Shown here in pieces: positions 52,341 through 60,356 of a stretch of 64,000 nucleotides of DNA. The stretch comes from CAIZWU01 sp942492905 (GTDB lineage: Bacteria > Verrucomicrobiota > Verrucomicrobiia > Verrucomicrobiales > V1-33): contig OW818657.1 of NCBI GenBank assembly GCA_942492905.1, forward strand, positions 2,046,001 through 2,110,000, read 5' to 3'. Each line of letters opens with the position of its first letter. Position 1 is the first letter of the stretch. The translations under genes and the position numbers were made by a program. Under the pieces are notes generated by a model. The model did no database searches and had not been told where the DNA came from. It worked only from the letters and a program-made list of their open reading frames with translations.

Positions 52341-52754
52341 ATGGCCCGCCGCCGCAGCACTGGTTTTCCGCTTCGTCCCACCCTCATCGGTCTGGCTGCC
52401 CTGCTGTTGGCCGGCGGCCTCATAGCCTACCTGCGCCGTCCGGGCACCGAGGACTTTGCGGCCGGCAGCCAACCCTTTCCGGCGCGGGAGTTTCTCGATA
52501 ACTTTTTCGGGCTGCGGGGCAATCGTTATCTGGTCCAGGGCCGCATCACCGAGCAACTGCGTTTCGGGACGGACCGGACCCGGCTTTTTGCGCTGAGCAT
52601 CACCGACGCCGCCTTGACCGAGCCCTGCGAAGTCGGACTCCTCGTGCCCGCCTCGTTTGGCAGTTTGAATATCCAGACCGGCCAGGAATTCCGTATCCTT
52701 GTGGAAGTGGATCAGGATGGCCTGCTGCGTGCCGTCGAAATCAAAAAAGCGTGA
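52341..52754 (+). CDS. Small single-pass membrane protein with beta domain
   Basis: The 137-residue product has a basic N-terminus (MARRRSTGFPLRP) and one membrane helix (LIGLAALLLAGGLIAYL). About 95 extracytoplasmic residues follow (NRYLVQGRITEQLRFGTDRT, EVGLLVPASFGSLNIQTGQEF, DGLLRAVEIKKA) with an OB-fold-like strand pattern. No family recognised. It is 55 bases upstream of the next gene, so the two are probably cotranscribed. Confidence 0.72.
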   Translation: MARRRSTGFPLRPTLIGLAALLLAGGLIAYLRRPGTEDFAAGSQPFPAREFLDNFFGLRGNRYLVQGRITEQLRFGTDRTRLFALSITDAALTEPCEVGLLVPASFGSLNIQTGQEFRILVEVDQDGLLRAVEIKKA

Positions 52755-52809
52755 GGACCTCCCCCTCCTGTCCTTCTGCTGCCCCTGCCTTTCTGCCCCT
52801 TCTTTACCC

Positions 52810-54690
52810 ATGAAACTCCTGCTGGTTCTGCCCACTTTGTTTTGTTGTGCCGCTTCCCTGAGCCCGGCCCAGGTTTTTGATGGTCCCGGCAATGCCCCAC
52901 CGGCCGCGCCGGGCACCAGCTCCCCGGGGGGCGGCGCTCCGGCGGCTCCTGCCAAACCAGTATTCGGTCAGGAATTGCCCATGCTGAATCCTGGGTCGGA
53001 ACTGGTGAGCTGGAATGGACAGAATTGGAATATCGGTGACCAGCGATTGTTCCGTGCCCGGTTCGAAAAATACCTCGCGGCCCCGCCCGCGGTGTCGGCG
53101 GAAGACCAAGCCTACCGTGACCTGTTGCTGAAGGCTATGAAAGCGCTCAGCCCCAACCAGCCCGGCGGCCCCAGCGTAGCCCAGGCGGTGGCCCTGACCG
53201 GCCAGGCGGCCGAGTTTCCGATTGATGCCCGCCTCTGCGATTCCTTGAATCAAGCCGTCTACAGTGTGGTGTTATACAAAAAGAACGCCAAACTGTTGGG
53301 GGAAATGAACAAGGCTCTCGCTCAGAAGCGGAAGGACGAAGCTTGGAATCTCAAGGTCGAAGGCGGGGTCCCCTCCACCCAGCCCGTGCCCGCCAAGCCG
53401 AAAAATGGCGGCCCGGCAGCCCCGCCCGTGGCGCAGCAGGTGAATGAGTTTTCCACCGCCGGCACCCGCATCAAAAACATGGTCGAAATCGACGCCGCCC
53501 GGATCGCCAATGCGACGAAAATGGGCGCCTCGGAGTTGAAGGCCAAGGTGGAGTTCCAGGCCCTGATTGTGCAGTTCTTCCTGCAGCGCCGCTTTGAACA
53601 TTGCATCATCGCTTCCCGGCTCTACCGGGCCTTGTTTGAAGACGGCGACTCCGGATTGAAACTGAAGGAAGGGTCGGATGTGGAGAAACTGTTTGTGCAA
53701 ACCACCGGAGTCACCCCCACCGTCTCGGCCTTGGATTCGATGGCCAGCGAGGCCATCCGCGATGTCGATGAGGGCGTGCAGGCCTTTGTCTATCTGGTCG
53801 AACGCAATGAACTGGAAAGCGCCAGCAAGCGCCTCAGCGAGGCCTTCATTGTGGGCGAATACCTGCCGCGGGTCCGCACCCTCGAACGGGAGAAAAGGGA
53901 GAAGGTCCAGGGATTTGTCAGGGATGCCAACCAGTTGATCTCTTCCATCGACGTCAAGGATTACACCCTTGCCGAGGAACTGGTGGAAAGCCTGCGCAAG
54001 TCGGCCAAAGATTTTGATTATTCGAAACCCCGCGCCGCCATCGAAACCGCCCGCAGTGCCAGCGGCCTGCACATCCAGAAAGCGCGCAGCGCCGCCATTG
54101 CCAAGGACGACAAGGCCGTGGCCGAAAACATCGCCCAGGCGGCCCTGATCTGGCCGACCAACCCTGACCTGAAAGCCTTCTCCACCCAGGTCGCCGCTTA
54201 TGGTGACATGAACAGCCGGGTGCTCAATGACCTCGACACCCTGATCGCCCAGAAGAACTACCGCGAGATCTTCCGGGAGCAGACCAAATATGCCGGAGGA
54301 GTGCTGGGCAAACCGGAGTATGAACAGAAGCTGAAGGGCGTCCTCGAGGAAGTCGCCAAAGTGGAACGGGTGGTTATCACCGCCGACGAAATGGTGAAGT
54401 CCGGGGACTCCAGCGGCGCTTGGGAACGGTTGGAGGAAATCGCCAAAACGTTTCCCGATGACAACGAGGTCAACCGCCGCCGGGCGGAACTCTCCCGGCA
54501 GAATGCCGGATTCATCCACGCCATCACCGAAGCCCGCCGCCACGAGGACAATGCCCGCACCGGCATCAGCCTCTCATGGTATCTGCGTGCCCGCCGCGCC
54601 TATCCCGCCAGCCTGTTCGCCAAGCAGGGCATCGAGCGCCTCGCCGATAAAATCCTTCCGGAAAAAGCGGCCCCAGCCGGCGGCTTGTAG
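52810..54690 (+). CDS. Exported helical-repeat protein of unknown function
   Basis: The 626-residue product has a signal peptide (MKLLLVLPTLFCCAASLSPAQ). A Pro/Gly-rich spacer (~22-55) precedes a long helical part. TPR-like or coiled-coil helices include DEGVQAFVYLVERNELESASKRL, SSIDVKDYTLAEELVESL, KDDKAVAENIAQAALIWPTN and FPDDNEVNRRRAELSR. No catalytic motif is recognised. The start at 52810 is the first methionine of the signal peptide. It probably acts as a periplasmic scaffold; the partner is unknown. Confidence 0.75.
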   Translation: MKLLLVLPTLFCCAASLSPAQVFDGPGNAPPAAPGTSSPGGGAPAAPAKPVFGQELPMLNPGSELVSWNGQNWNIGDQRLFRARFEKYLAAPPAVSAEDQAYRDLLLKAMKALSPNQPGGPSVAQAVALTGQAAEFPIDARLCDSLNQAVYSVVLYKKNAKLLGEMNKALAQKRKDEAWNLKVEGGVPSTQPVPAKPKNGGPAAPPVAQQVNEFSTAGTRIKNMVEIDAARIANATKMGASELKAKVEFQALIVQFFLQRRFEHCIIASRLYRALFEDGDSGLKLKEGSDVEKLFVQTTGVTPTVSALDSMASEAIRDVDEGVQAFVYLVERNELESASKRLSEAFIVGEYLPRVRTLEREKREKVQGFVRDANQLISSIDVKDYTLAEELVESLRKSAKDFDYSKPRAAIETARSASGLHIQKARSAAIAKDDKAVAENIAQAALIWPTNPDLKAFSTQVAAYGDMNSRVLNDLDTLIAQKNYREIFREQTKYAGGVLGKPEYEQKLKGVLEEVAKVERVVITADEMVKSGDSSGAWERLEEIAKTFPDDNEVNRRRAELSRQNAGFIHAITEARRHEDNARTGISLSWYLRARRAYPASLFAKQGIERLADKILPEKAAPAGGL

Positions 54691-54708
54691 GGCGGGATTT
54701 TATTTTCC

Positions 54709-55032
54709 CTAGCCGCGTCCGAGACTGTAAAACGCCACGGCGATGCCGCCGCCCAGCAGCATAAATCCGGCGATGGTCTGGATCTTTCGGGAAGGTGAAT
54801 CCCATGAAGCCCATGAGTGGTTCTTGACGGGAGGTAGCATAAGATTGCCGGCCGCGATAAGGACCCCAGCGAGGGGGCCGGGAAATTTCCCGCTCCGGAC
54901 AAAAATCCACGTGAGGATGAGGGTCCAGAGCAGCATTCCTGCCCAGAAAAAGTGCATTCCATACCAGAAACGCAACTGCTGGCGGCTGGGCGGGATGGGG
55001 ACTGCTTTCATGTTGGATGGGAAGGGACTCAT
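54709..55032 (-). CDS. Small membrane protein of unknown function
   Basis: The 107-residue product has three hydrophobic helices (FWYGMHFFWAGMLLWTLILTWIF, PGPLAGVLIAAGNLMLPP, IAGFMLLGGGIAVAFY) and short polar loops. The ATG at 55032 could be replaced by the internal ATG at 55011. No family is recognised. It lies 18 bases from the convergent 52810 gene. Confidence 0.7.
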   Translation of the reverse strand: MSPFPSNMKAVPIPPSRQQLRFWYGMHFFWAGMLLWTLILTWIFVRSGKFPGPLAGVLIAAGNLMLPPVKNHSWASWDSPSRKIQTIAGFMLLGGGIAVAFYSLGRG

Positions 55033-55115
55033 TTATGGTTATCGGAACGCTGGAAGGAGGTCAACGCTTAACTCCCGCGGGGCGGGCCTCCGCATGATTC
55101 CGGGTGTACAGCAAA

Positions 55116-55148
55116 CTGCCGATGCCCCTGTTCAAGGAGCATCGGCAG
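55116..55148 (-). terminator. Intrinsic-terminator-like hairpin after the TIM-barrel isomerase gene
   Basis: On the minus strand CTGCCGATGC pairs perfectly with GCATCGGCAG around a 13-base loop, followed by TTTGCTG. It begins 12 bases after the stop of the gene at 55161. The tail is short, so efficiency is uncertain. Confidence 0.5.
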
Positions 55149-55160
55149 CGTTGATTTAAA

Positions 55161-56165
55161 TCAAGCCTGCTTGGCTTTGTCGAACTGGGCGTCGAACACG
55201 ATTTGCGAGCTGGGGAAATCCACCCGTTTGGTGTAGGCGCAGCTTTCGGCGGCGCCGAACTCGCGGTCCATCCCGCCGTCTTCCCACTCAATGCTCAGCG
55301 GACCGGCATAACCGATGTCGTTGAGGGCGCGGATGATCTTCTCGAAGTTGATGTTGCCGCGGCCCACCGACTTGAAGTCCCAATAACGGTTGGGCTTGTG
55401 GAAATCGACGTGCCCGCCAAAGACCCCGGCTTCGGTGCGGGTGTCGCTCCAGGCCACATCCTTCATGTGCACATGGAAGATACGGTCATGGAACTTGCGG
55501 ATGAAACCCACATAATCCACGCCCTGATAACCAAAGTGGCTCGGGTCGTAGTTGAATCCGAAGGCCGGATGATAGTCGAGGGCTTCAAGGGCACGCTGGG
55601 CGCTGGCGGTATCGAAGGCGATCTCGGTCGGATGCACTTCCAGGGCATAACGGATGCCCAGCTTCTGGTATTCATCGAGGATCGGTTTGAAGCGGCGCGC
55701 AAAATCCTTGTAGCCATTTTCAATCTGCCCGGGCAGCACGGGCGGGAAGCTGTAGCAGAGGTGCCAGATGCTGGAACCGGTGAAGCCGTTCACCACTTTC
55801 ACCCCGAAACGGGCGGCGGCATGGGCGGTCTTGATTAATTCCTCGGCGGCCCGCTGGCGCACGCCTTCAGGATTGCCATCGCCGTAGATATAGTCAGGCA
55901 GGATGGTCTTGTGGCGTTCATCGATCAGGTCGCACACCGCCTGGCCCACGAGGTGGGTCGAAATGGCATGGCACTGCAGGCCGTGCTGTTTGAGTTGGGT
56001 GCGGCGGAGGTCGCAGTAGGTCTGGTCGGCTTTGGCCACTTCAAAGTGGTCGCCCCAGCAGGCCAGTTCCACACCGTCATAACCGAAGGATTTCGCCTTG
56101 GTCAGCATGGTCTCGATGGGAAGATCGGCCCACTGGCCGGTGAAGAGGGTAACGGGTCTGGGCAT
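55161..56165 (-). CDS. Sugar-phosphate isomerase/epimerase-like TIM-barrel protein
   Basis: The 334-residue AP-endonuclease-2-type TIM barrel has likely metal-binding residues in ALEVHPTEIAFD, NYDPSHFGY, FHVHMKDVAW and LSIEWEDGGMD. This is the xylose-isomerase-like group that isomerises or epimerises sugar derivatives such as inosose, tagatose or hydroxypyruvate. The start at 56165 (MPRPVTLFTGQWAD) is where the barrel begins. It is divergent from the phosphopantothenate synthetase gene. The substrate is not defined. Confidence 0.88.
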   Translation of the reverse strand: MPRPVTLFTGQWADLPIETMLTKAKSFGYDGVELACWGDHFEVAKADQTYCDLRRTQLKQHGLQCHAISTHLVGQAVCDLIDERHKTILPDYIYGDGNPEGVRQRAAEELIKTAHAAARFGVKVVNGFTGSSIWHLCYSFPPVLPGQIENGYKDFARRFKPILDEYQKLGIRYALEVHPTEIAFDTASAQRALEALDYHPAFGFNYDPSHFGYQGVDYVGFIRKFHDRIFHVHMKDVAWSDTRTEAGVFGGHVDFHKPNRYWDFKSVGRGNINFEKIIRALNDIGYAGPLSIEWEDGGMDREFGAAESCAYTKRVDFPSSQIVFDAQFDKAKQA

Positions 56166-56278
56166 GGTCGGAGTTGGTTGAGAGGACAGGGGAATCGTTC
56201 GGGATTGCGCCGCACCGGCGGCGGGCTGACACATGGCACGACTCCCCCGCTTCCTGCAATCAAAAACCACCGTCCGCC

Positions 56279-57013
56279 ATGCCTCCCTCCGACGTGCCCC
56301 CCACCCACCCGCGCTACCTCTCGCTGCTCACCCGCGAACGCATCGTGGCCGGCGTGGAGCGAGGGGTCACCAGCCTGCATGGTCTGATTGCCCATGGCCG
56401 GGGGGAAGCCTTTGACTATCTTCTCGGAGAGCGCACCCACCCGTTCGCCCACCGCGCCATCGCCGCCGCGGCTGCCGCACTGCACTCCGCCCGCCACCCG
56501 GTCATTTCGGTCAATGGGAACGCCTGCGCCCTCGCGGCGGCGGATCTGGTGGCGCTGGCCCAGGCCACCGGAGCCCGGCTGGAGGTCAATATCTTCCACA
56601 CTTCCCCCGCCCGCGAGCAGGCCATCCGCACCATGCTGCTCGAAGCCGGCGCCCCGGACGTGCTGATGCCCAGCCAAACCCACGCCATCGCCCACATTGA
56701 CCATAACCGGAAGTGGGTGCATCCGGAAGGCATTCTCATCGCTGATGTCGTCTGCGTCCCGCTGGAGGACGGGGACCGCTGCGAAGCCCTCGTGAAAAAC
56801 GGCAAACAAGTCATCACCATCGACCTCAATCCCCTTTCCCGCACCGCCCGCACCGCCCAGATCACGATTGTGGACAACCTGACCCGCTGCCTCCCGCTGC
56901 TTGTTCAGGCAGCGCTCCAGCCCGCCGTGATTCCGCCGCCTTCGCTGCCGTGGGACAATCAAGCCGCCCTCGCCGAAGCGGAAGCCATGATGCGGGCTCC
57001 CCGTCAGTCCTGA
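56279..57013 (+). CDS. 4-Phosphopantoate--beta-alanine ligase, archaeal type (COG1701)
   Basis: The 244-residue protein matches archaeal phosphopantothenate synthetase over its whole length. Blocks: HPRYLSLLTRERIVAGVERG (10-29), TSLHGLIAHGRGEAFDYLLG (31-50), ARHPVISVNGNACAL (71-85), VPLEDGDRCEALVKNGKQVI (160-179) and DLNPLSRTARTAQITIVDN (182-200). The enzyme joins 4-phosphopantoate and beta-alanine with ATP in coenzyme A synthesis, replacing bacterial PanC. The pathway partner pantoate kinase (PoK) is not in this window. It is divergent from the TIM-barrel gene, and its last 10 bases overlap the convergent lipoprotein gene. Family assignment is strong; its bacterial role is inferred. Confidence 0.9.
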   Translation: MPPSDVPPTHPRYLSLLTRERIVAGVERGVTSLHGLIAHGRGEAFDYLLGERTHPFAHRAIAAAAAALHSARHPVISVNGNACALAAADLVALAQATGARLEVNIFHTSPAREQAIRTMLLEAGAPDVLMPSQTHAIAHIDHNRKWVHPEGILIADVVCVPLEDGDRCEALVKNGKQVITIDLNPLSRTARTAQITIVDNLTRCLPLLVQAALQPAVIPPPSLPWDNQAALAEAEAMMRAPRQS

Positions 57014-58176
57014 CCCTGACGTTTGCGGGCAAGGATCAGGGCGGTATCGCCGGTAAGGTGTTTATAGCCGAGGCCGAAGTCGATCGCCCGCACCTGCGGG
57101 CCGCCGCTTTGATAGACGCTCATCAGGTCCGCCTGGTAATATTCCTTGAAGAGATCCAGCACGCCGGTGTACTGGCCGTAGAAGAGGAGGTCCCAGCGGT
57201 TGTCGGCCAGGTGCCGCAGGGGAATGCCGCTGTCGTCCTGGAGCAGGGCGCTGGATTGGTCGAGGATGCGCTGGCGGATCAGGGTGAATTCATCCGTGTG
57301 CATCAGATAGGAAGCGCTTTTCAGATACGTCACCACCGGGCCGAAGCCGCGCAGATAATTCAGATAGCGGGGATCGGACCGGAGGGAGAAATCAGCCACG
57401 TTTTCCGTGAAATAGGTCAGACTCCGGCTCCGGTTCAGGCCGGTCCGGTAACGGATGGTGTAACCGGGACAGTTCCGGCCGGACTGGCCGGCTACAAGGG
57501 TGCCGCCGCTGTCGAGCGAGACCGGGGTGACGGATTCGATGGGATAACCGAGGCGGGCAAGGAAGACCAGGCAGAGGGGCAGGGTGCCTTTCACTGCGGT
57601 GCGTTGCAGGTCCACCCGCATGTCCTTGGTCACAAAAAAACTGTAACTCAGCGCGGTGGTCAGGCTGGTGTAGATCCCATCCAGCGCGGCCGCTTGCTGG
57701 TCCGGGTGGAGGGCCGTGAGGTCGGGCAGCATCTCACAGGATTCCAGCCCGCAGAGTTCGTAGTGGCCCGCTCCGGGAAAAAGGGTTTCGGCAAACAGGA
57801 TATCCGGCCCGCTGAAGGGATACCAGACGGTGGGGGCATTGCGCAGGCCACCCAGTTCACTGCGGCTGAAGTTGGCGAGACGCGGCTGACGCTGCACCGA
57901 AAAACGCCGCCACAGTTCATCCATGTTCCGGCTGAAACGTTGCCACGATTCCGTGTTCCGGGCCACCGTGAGCGGCGAGCCAGCCCCGCCCGGCATGCCG
58001 GCGAGGAACCGGGCGCTGTCTTCCAGTGACGTGACCGGTTGGGCGAGTTCGGTGGTCGTCTCCGGCACAATGGCGGCACGCACTTCCGCCCCGGGCGGGA
58101 GCATGGCCTGGCGGCAGGAGGCCAGCAGAAAGATTCCGGCCAGCGCCAGGCCGGGGGGATGGAAATGACGGAACAT
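57004..58176 (-). CDS. Lipoprotein of unknown function
   Basis: The 390-residue product starts MFRHFHPPGLALAGIFLLASC, where C21 is the lipid-modified cysteine of an LASC lipobox. The mature part has no motif I recognise; it includes NAPTVWYPFSGPDILFAETL, GHYELCGLESCEMLPD and TGDTALILARKRQG. Three further cysteines are present. It ends tail-to-tail with the phosphopantothenate synthetase gene, overlapping by 10 bases. A GTG at 58185 is an alternative start. Confidence 0.78.
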   Translation of the reverse strand: MFRHFHPPGLALAGIFLLASCRQAMLPPGAEVRAAIVPETTTELAQPVTSLEDSARFLAGMPGGAGSPLTVARNTESWQRFSRNMDELWRRFSVQRQPRLANFSRSELGGLRNAPTVWYPFSGPDILFAETLFPGAGHYELCGLESCEMLPDLTALHPDQQAAALDGIYTSLTTALSYSFFVTKDMRVDLQRTAVKGTLPLCLVFLARLGYPIESVTPVSLDSGGTLVAGQSGRNCPGYTIRYRTGLNRSRSLTYFTENVADFSLRSDPRYLNYLRGFGPVVTYLKSASYLMHTDEFTLIRQRILDQSSALLQDDSGIPLRHLADNRWDLLFYGQYTGVLDLFKEYYQADLMSVYQSGGPQVRAIDFGLGYKHLTGDTALILARKRQGQD

Positions 58177-58208
58177 CCTGATCACCCAAGCCCGGAATTC
58201 CGGATTTT

Positions 58209-60074
58209 CTAGCCTTTCTTCGTGATCTTTGCGTCAAAGATCCGGAGAGCTTCTTTGATCAGCGGGTCATTCTTGAATTCCGCTTCATCAATGGTGGGCG
58301 GGGGCGGAGGCGGCGCTTCTGCGGCAGCGGCAGGCGGCGGCATATCCATGGGAGCCGGTTCGAGCACGATTTCGCGGGATTGCAGATCCTCCCGGATTTC
58401 GATTTTGATGAGGAGGCGGCGACCGGCGAATTTGATGAGGATTTCCTCCAGCGCGGCCCGGGTGGCCGGGCGTTCCAGGCTCATCACCGCCATGCGCTGG
58501 TCGGCCGGGGCTCCCAGGATAAGGTGGCGTTCATCGACCGACATGAAATGCATCTCCGCCGCATAACTGGACTGGAGGGCGTATTTTTTGCTGAACTCGG
58601 CCTGGGTGGCTTGCCAGAGGGCTTCGCCGGTGAGGGCCGGGCCGGAACCGGCCGCCGGAGGGGCTGCGGCGGGAATGATAGGCTCCTTCGTTTCGGCCGG
58701 GGGCGCGGCGACCGGTTCCGGGGCGGCTGGCTGGGGCCGGGGTTCCGGTTCGGCGGCGGCAGTGGCCGGGGGTGCCGGGGAAGGTTCCTTCGGCGCCAGG
58801 TTGGCTTTGATCTGGTCCTTCATCGAGCCTAACCCCGGAGCGGGCTGTGGCGACGATGGGGAAACGGAGGCGGCAGGCCGGGGCGCGGAGGAGGGAGCCG
58901 ATGAACCGGCCACGCCCGCAGGCAGGGTGATGGACTCCCCGCCGAGGGACCGGCGGAGGGCGTTGACGACGTCGCTGAGGCTGACTTCACCGAGAGTCTG
59001 CGCCGCTTTGATGAGGCCGATTTCAAAATAGAGCCGCTTGTTGGGCGCCCACTTCATGCTGGCCTCGGCATCGGCAAACTGGTCGATCAGCAGCATCAGT
59101 TTGTCGGTGCTCTGCAGCTCGGCCTGGTCGGCGAGGGACTCCGCCATTTCCGGCGGAAGGTCGCGGGCGGCGATCTCCGGATCGACCCGGTGCACCAGCA
59201 GATTGCGGAAGTGGAAGATGAGATCCGCCAGCAGCCGCGAGAGATCCTTGCCGGATTCCGCATGTTGATAGAGCTGGCTGAGGGCACTGGCGGTTTCACC
59301 CCGCAGGATGGCGCCGCCGAGATCGGACACGGTGCGGTGGCTGGTGAAGCCGAAGATATCCAGGACGTCCTGTTCCTGCACGTGATTGCCGCAGAAGGCG
59401 ACCAGTTGGTCCAGCATGGATTGGGCATCGCGCATCCCGCCATCGGCTCCGGTGGCCACCGCGTGGGCCGCGAGGGGATCAAGCGTCAGGCCTTCCAGCT
59501 CCGCGATATGGAGCAGGTGTTTGGAGATGACCGGGGTGGGGATGCGCCGCAGGTCGAAGCGCTGGCAGCGGCTCAGGATGGTGGGGAGGATCTTGTGGGC
59601 CTCGGTGGTGGCGAAGATGAATTTGACGTGGGGCGGCGGTTCTTCGAGGGTTTTTAATAACGCATTGAAGGCCGAGGTGGAGAGCATGTGCACCTCATCA
59701 ATGTAATAGATCCGGAAATTGCCCACCGCGGGGGCATAGTTCACGGTCTCGCGCAGGGCACGGATGTCGTCGACGCTGTTGTTGGAGGCACCGTCGATTT
59801 CGGTCACGTCAAGGCTGCGGCCTTCCGCGATTTCCATGCAGATCGATTCATTGGGATCGAAGTCCGCCGAGGGGCCGCCGGGGCAGTTCAGGGCTTTGGC
59901 AAAGATCCGCGCGGTCGAGGTTTTTCCGGTGCCACGGGGGCCGACGAAGAGGTAGGCGTGGGCCAGGCGGTTCTGGGTGATGGCATTGCGCAGGGTGCGG
60001 ACCACATGGTCCTGACCAAGCACGTCATCGAACGTTTGCGGGCGGTATTTGCGGGCGAAGACCTGATAATTCAC
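58209..60074 (-). CDS. dnaX: DNA polymerase III subunits gamma/tau
   Basis: Clamp-loader ATPase, 621 residues from the GTG at 60074, whose sequence VNYQVFARKYRPQTFDDVLG matches the family N-terminus; an ATG at 60125 would add 17 residues. Walker A GPRGTGKT is at 45-52, YYIDEVHML at 123-131 and the SRC motif at 168-170. The zinc-binding region keeps only two cysteines (NCPGG and SIC) of the usual four. The ~390-530 linker is Ala/Pro-rich, as in tau tails. I saw no A-AAA-AAG slippery site, so separate gamma production is unsupported. The hexamer array lies about 95 bases upstream. Confidence 0.94.
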   Translation of the reverse strand: MNYQVFARKYRPQTFDDVLGQDHVVRTLRNAITQNRLAHAYLFVGPRGTGKTSTARIFAKALNCPGGPSADFDPNESICMEIAEGRSLDVTEIDGASNNSVDDIRALRETVNYAPAVGNFRIYYIDEVHMLSTSAFNALLKTLEEPPPHVKFIFATTEAHKILPTILSRCQRFDLRRIPTPVISKHLLHIAELEGLTLDPLAAHAVATGADGGMRDAQSMLDQLVAFCGNHVQEQDVLDIFGFTSHRTVSDLGGAILRGETASALSQLYQHAESGKDLSRLLADLIFHFRNLLVHRVDPEIAARDLPPEMAESLADQAELQSTDKLMLLIDQFADAEASMKWAPNKRLYFEIGLIKAAQTLGEVSLSDVVNALRRSLGGESITLPAGVAGSSAPSSAPRPAASVSPSSPQPAPGLGSMKDQIKANLAPKEPSPAPPATAAAEPEPRPQPAAPEPVAAPPAETKEPIIPAAAPPAAGSGPALTGEALWQATQAEFSKKYALQSSYAAEMHFMSVDERHLILGAPADQRMAVMSLERPATRAALEEILIKFAGRRLLIKIEIREDLQSREIVLEPAPMDMPPPAAAAEAPPPPPPTIDEAEFKNDPLIKEALRIFDAKITKKG

Positions 60075-60130
60075 AGCGGGAAGGGAAGCCGGTGGCGACG
60101 GGTCGGCAAGGGGGAGATGGCCCAAAAGGA

Positions 60131-60345
60131 GCGCGGACTTGCAGTCCGCCCCGGAGCATCGGCAGAGCAGGGCAAGGGCAAGGGCAAGGGCAAGGGCAAG
60201 GGCAAGGGCAAGGGCAAGGGCAAGGGCAAGGGCAAGGGCAAGGGCAAGGGCAAGGGCAAGGGCAAGGGCAAGGGCAAGGGCAAGGGCAAGGGCAAGGGCA
60301 AGGGCAAGGGCCGGGGTTGCTGGGGCGGACTACAAGTCCGCTCTC
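60131..60345. repeat. (GGGCAA)23 array bracketed by ~20-bp inverted repeats
   Basis: The hexamer GGGCAA is repeated 23 times without interruption at 60170-60307. On each side lies a copy of a palindromic segment, GCGGACTTGCAGTCCGC (60132-60148) on the left and GCGGACTACAAGTCCGC (about 60326-60342) on the right. Read as inverted copies the two flanks, GCGGACT...GTCCGCCCC and GGGGCGGACT...GTCCGC, differ at one of 20 positions; further outward A-rich and GGAG bases also match. Each copy can itself fold as a hairpin. The unit resembles a REP/MITE-type element carrying a simple array. It lies between dnaX and the lamin-tail gene. Confidence 0.85.
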
Positions 60346-60356
60346 CGTTTTGCGGA

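Noticed and set aside
58209..60074. Programmed frameshift in dnaX
   Set aside because: I looked for an A-AAA-AAG type slippery heptamer in the second half of the gene and did not see one; the full frame is open to the end.
60170..60307. Possible CRISPR array
   Set aside because: The unit is six bases with no spacers and no cas genes nearby. It is a simple tandem repeat.
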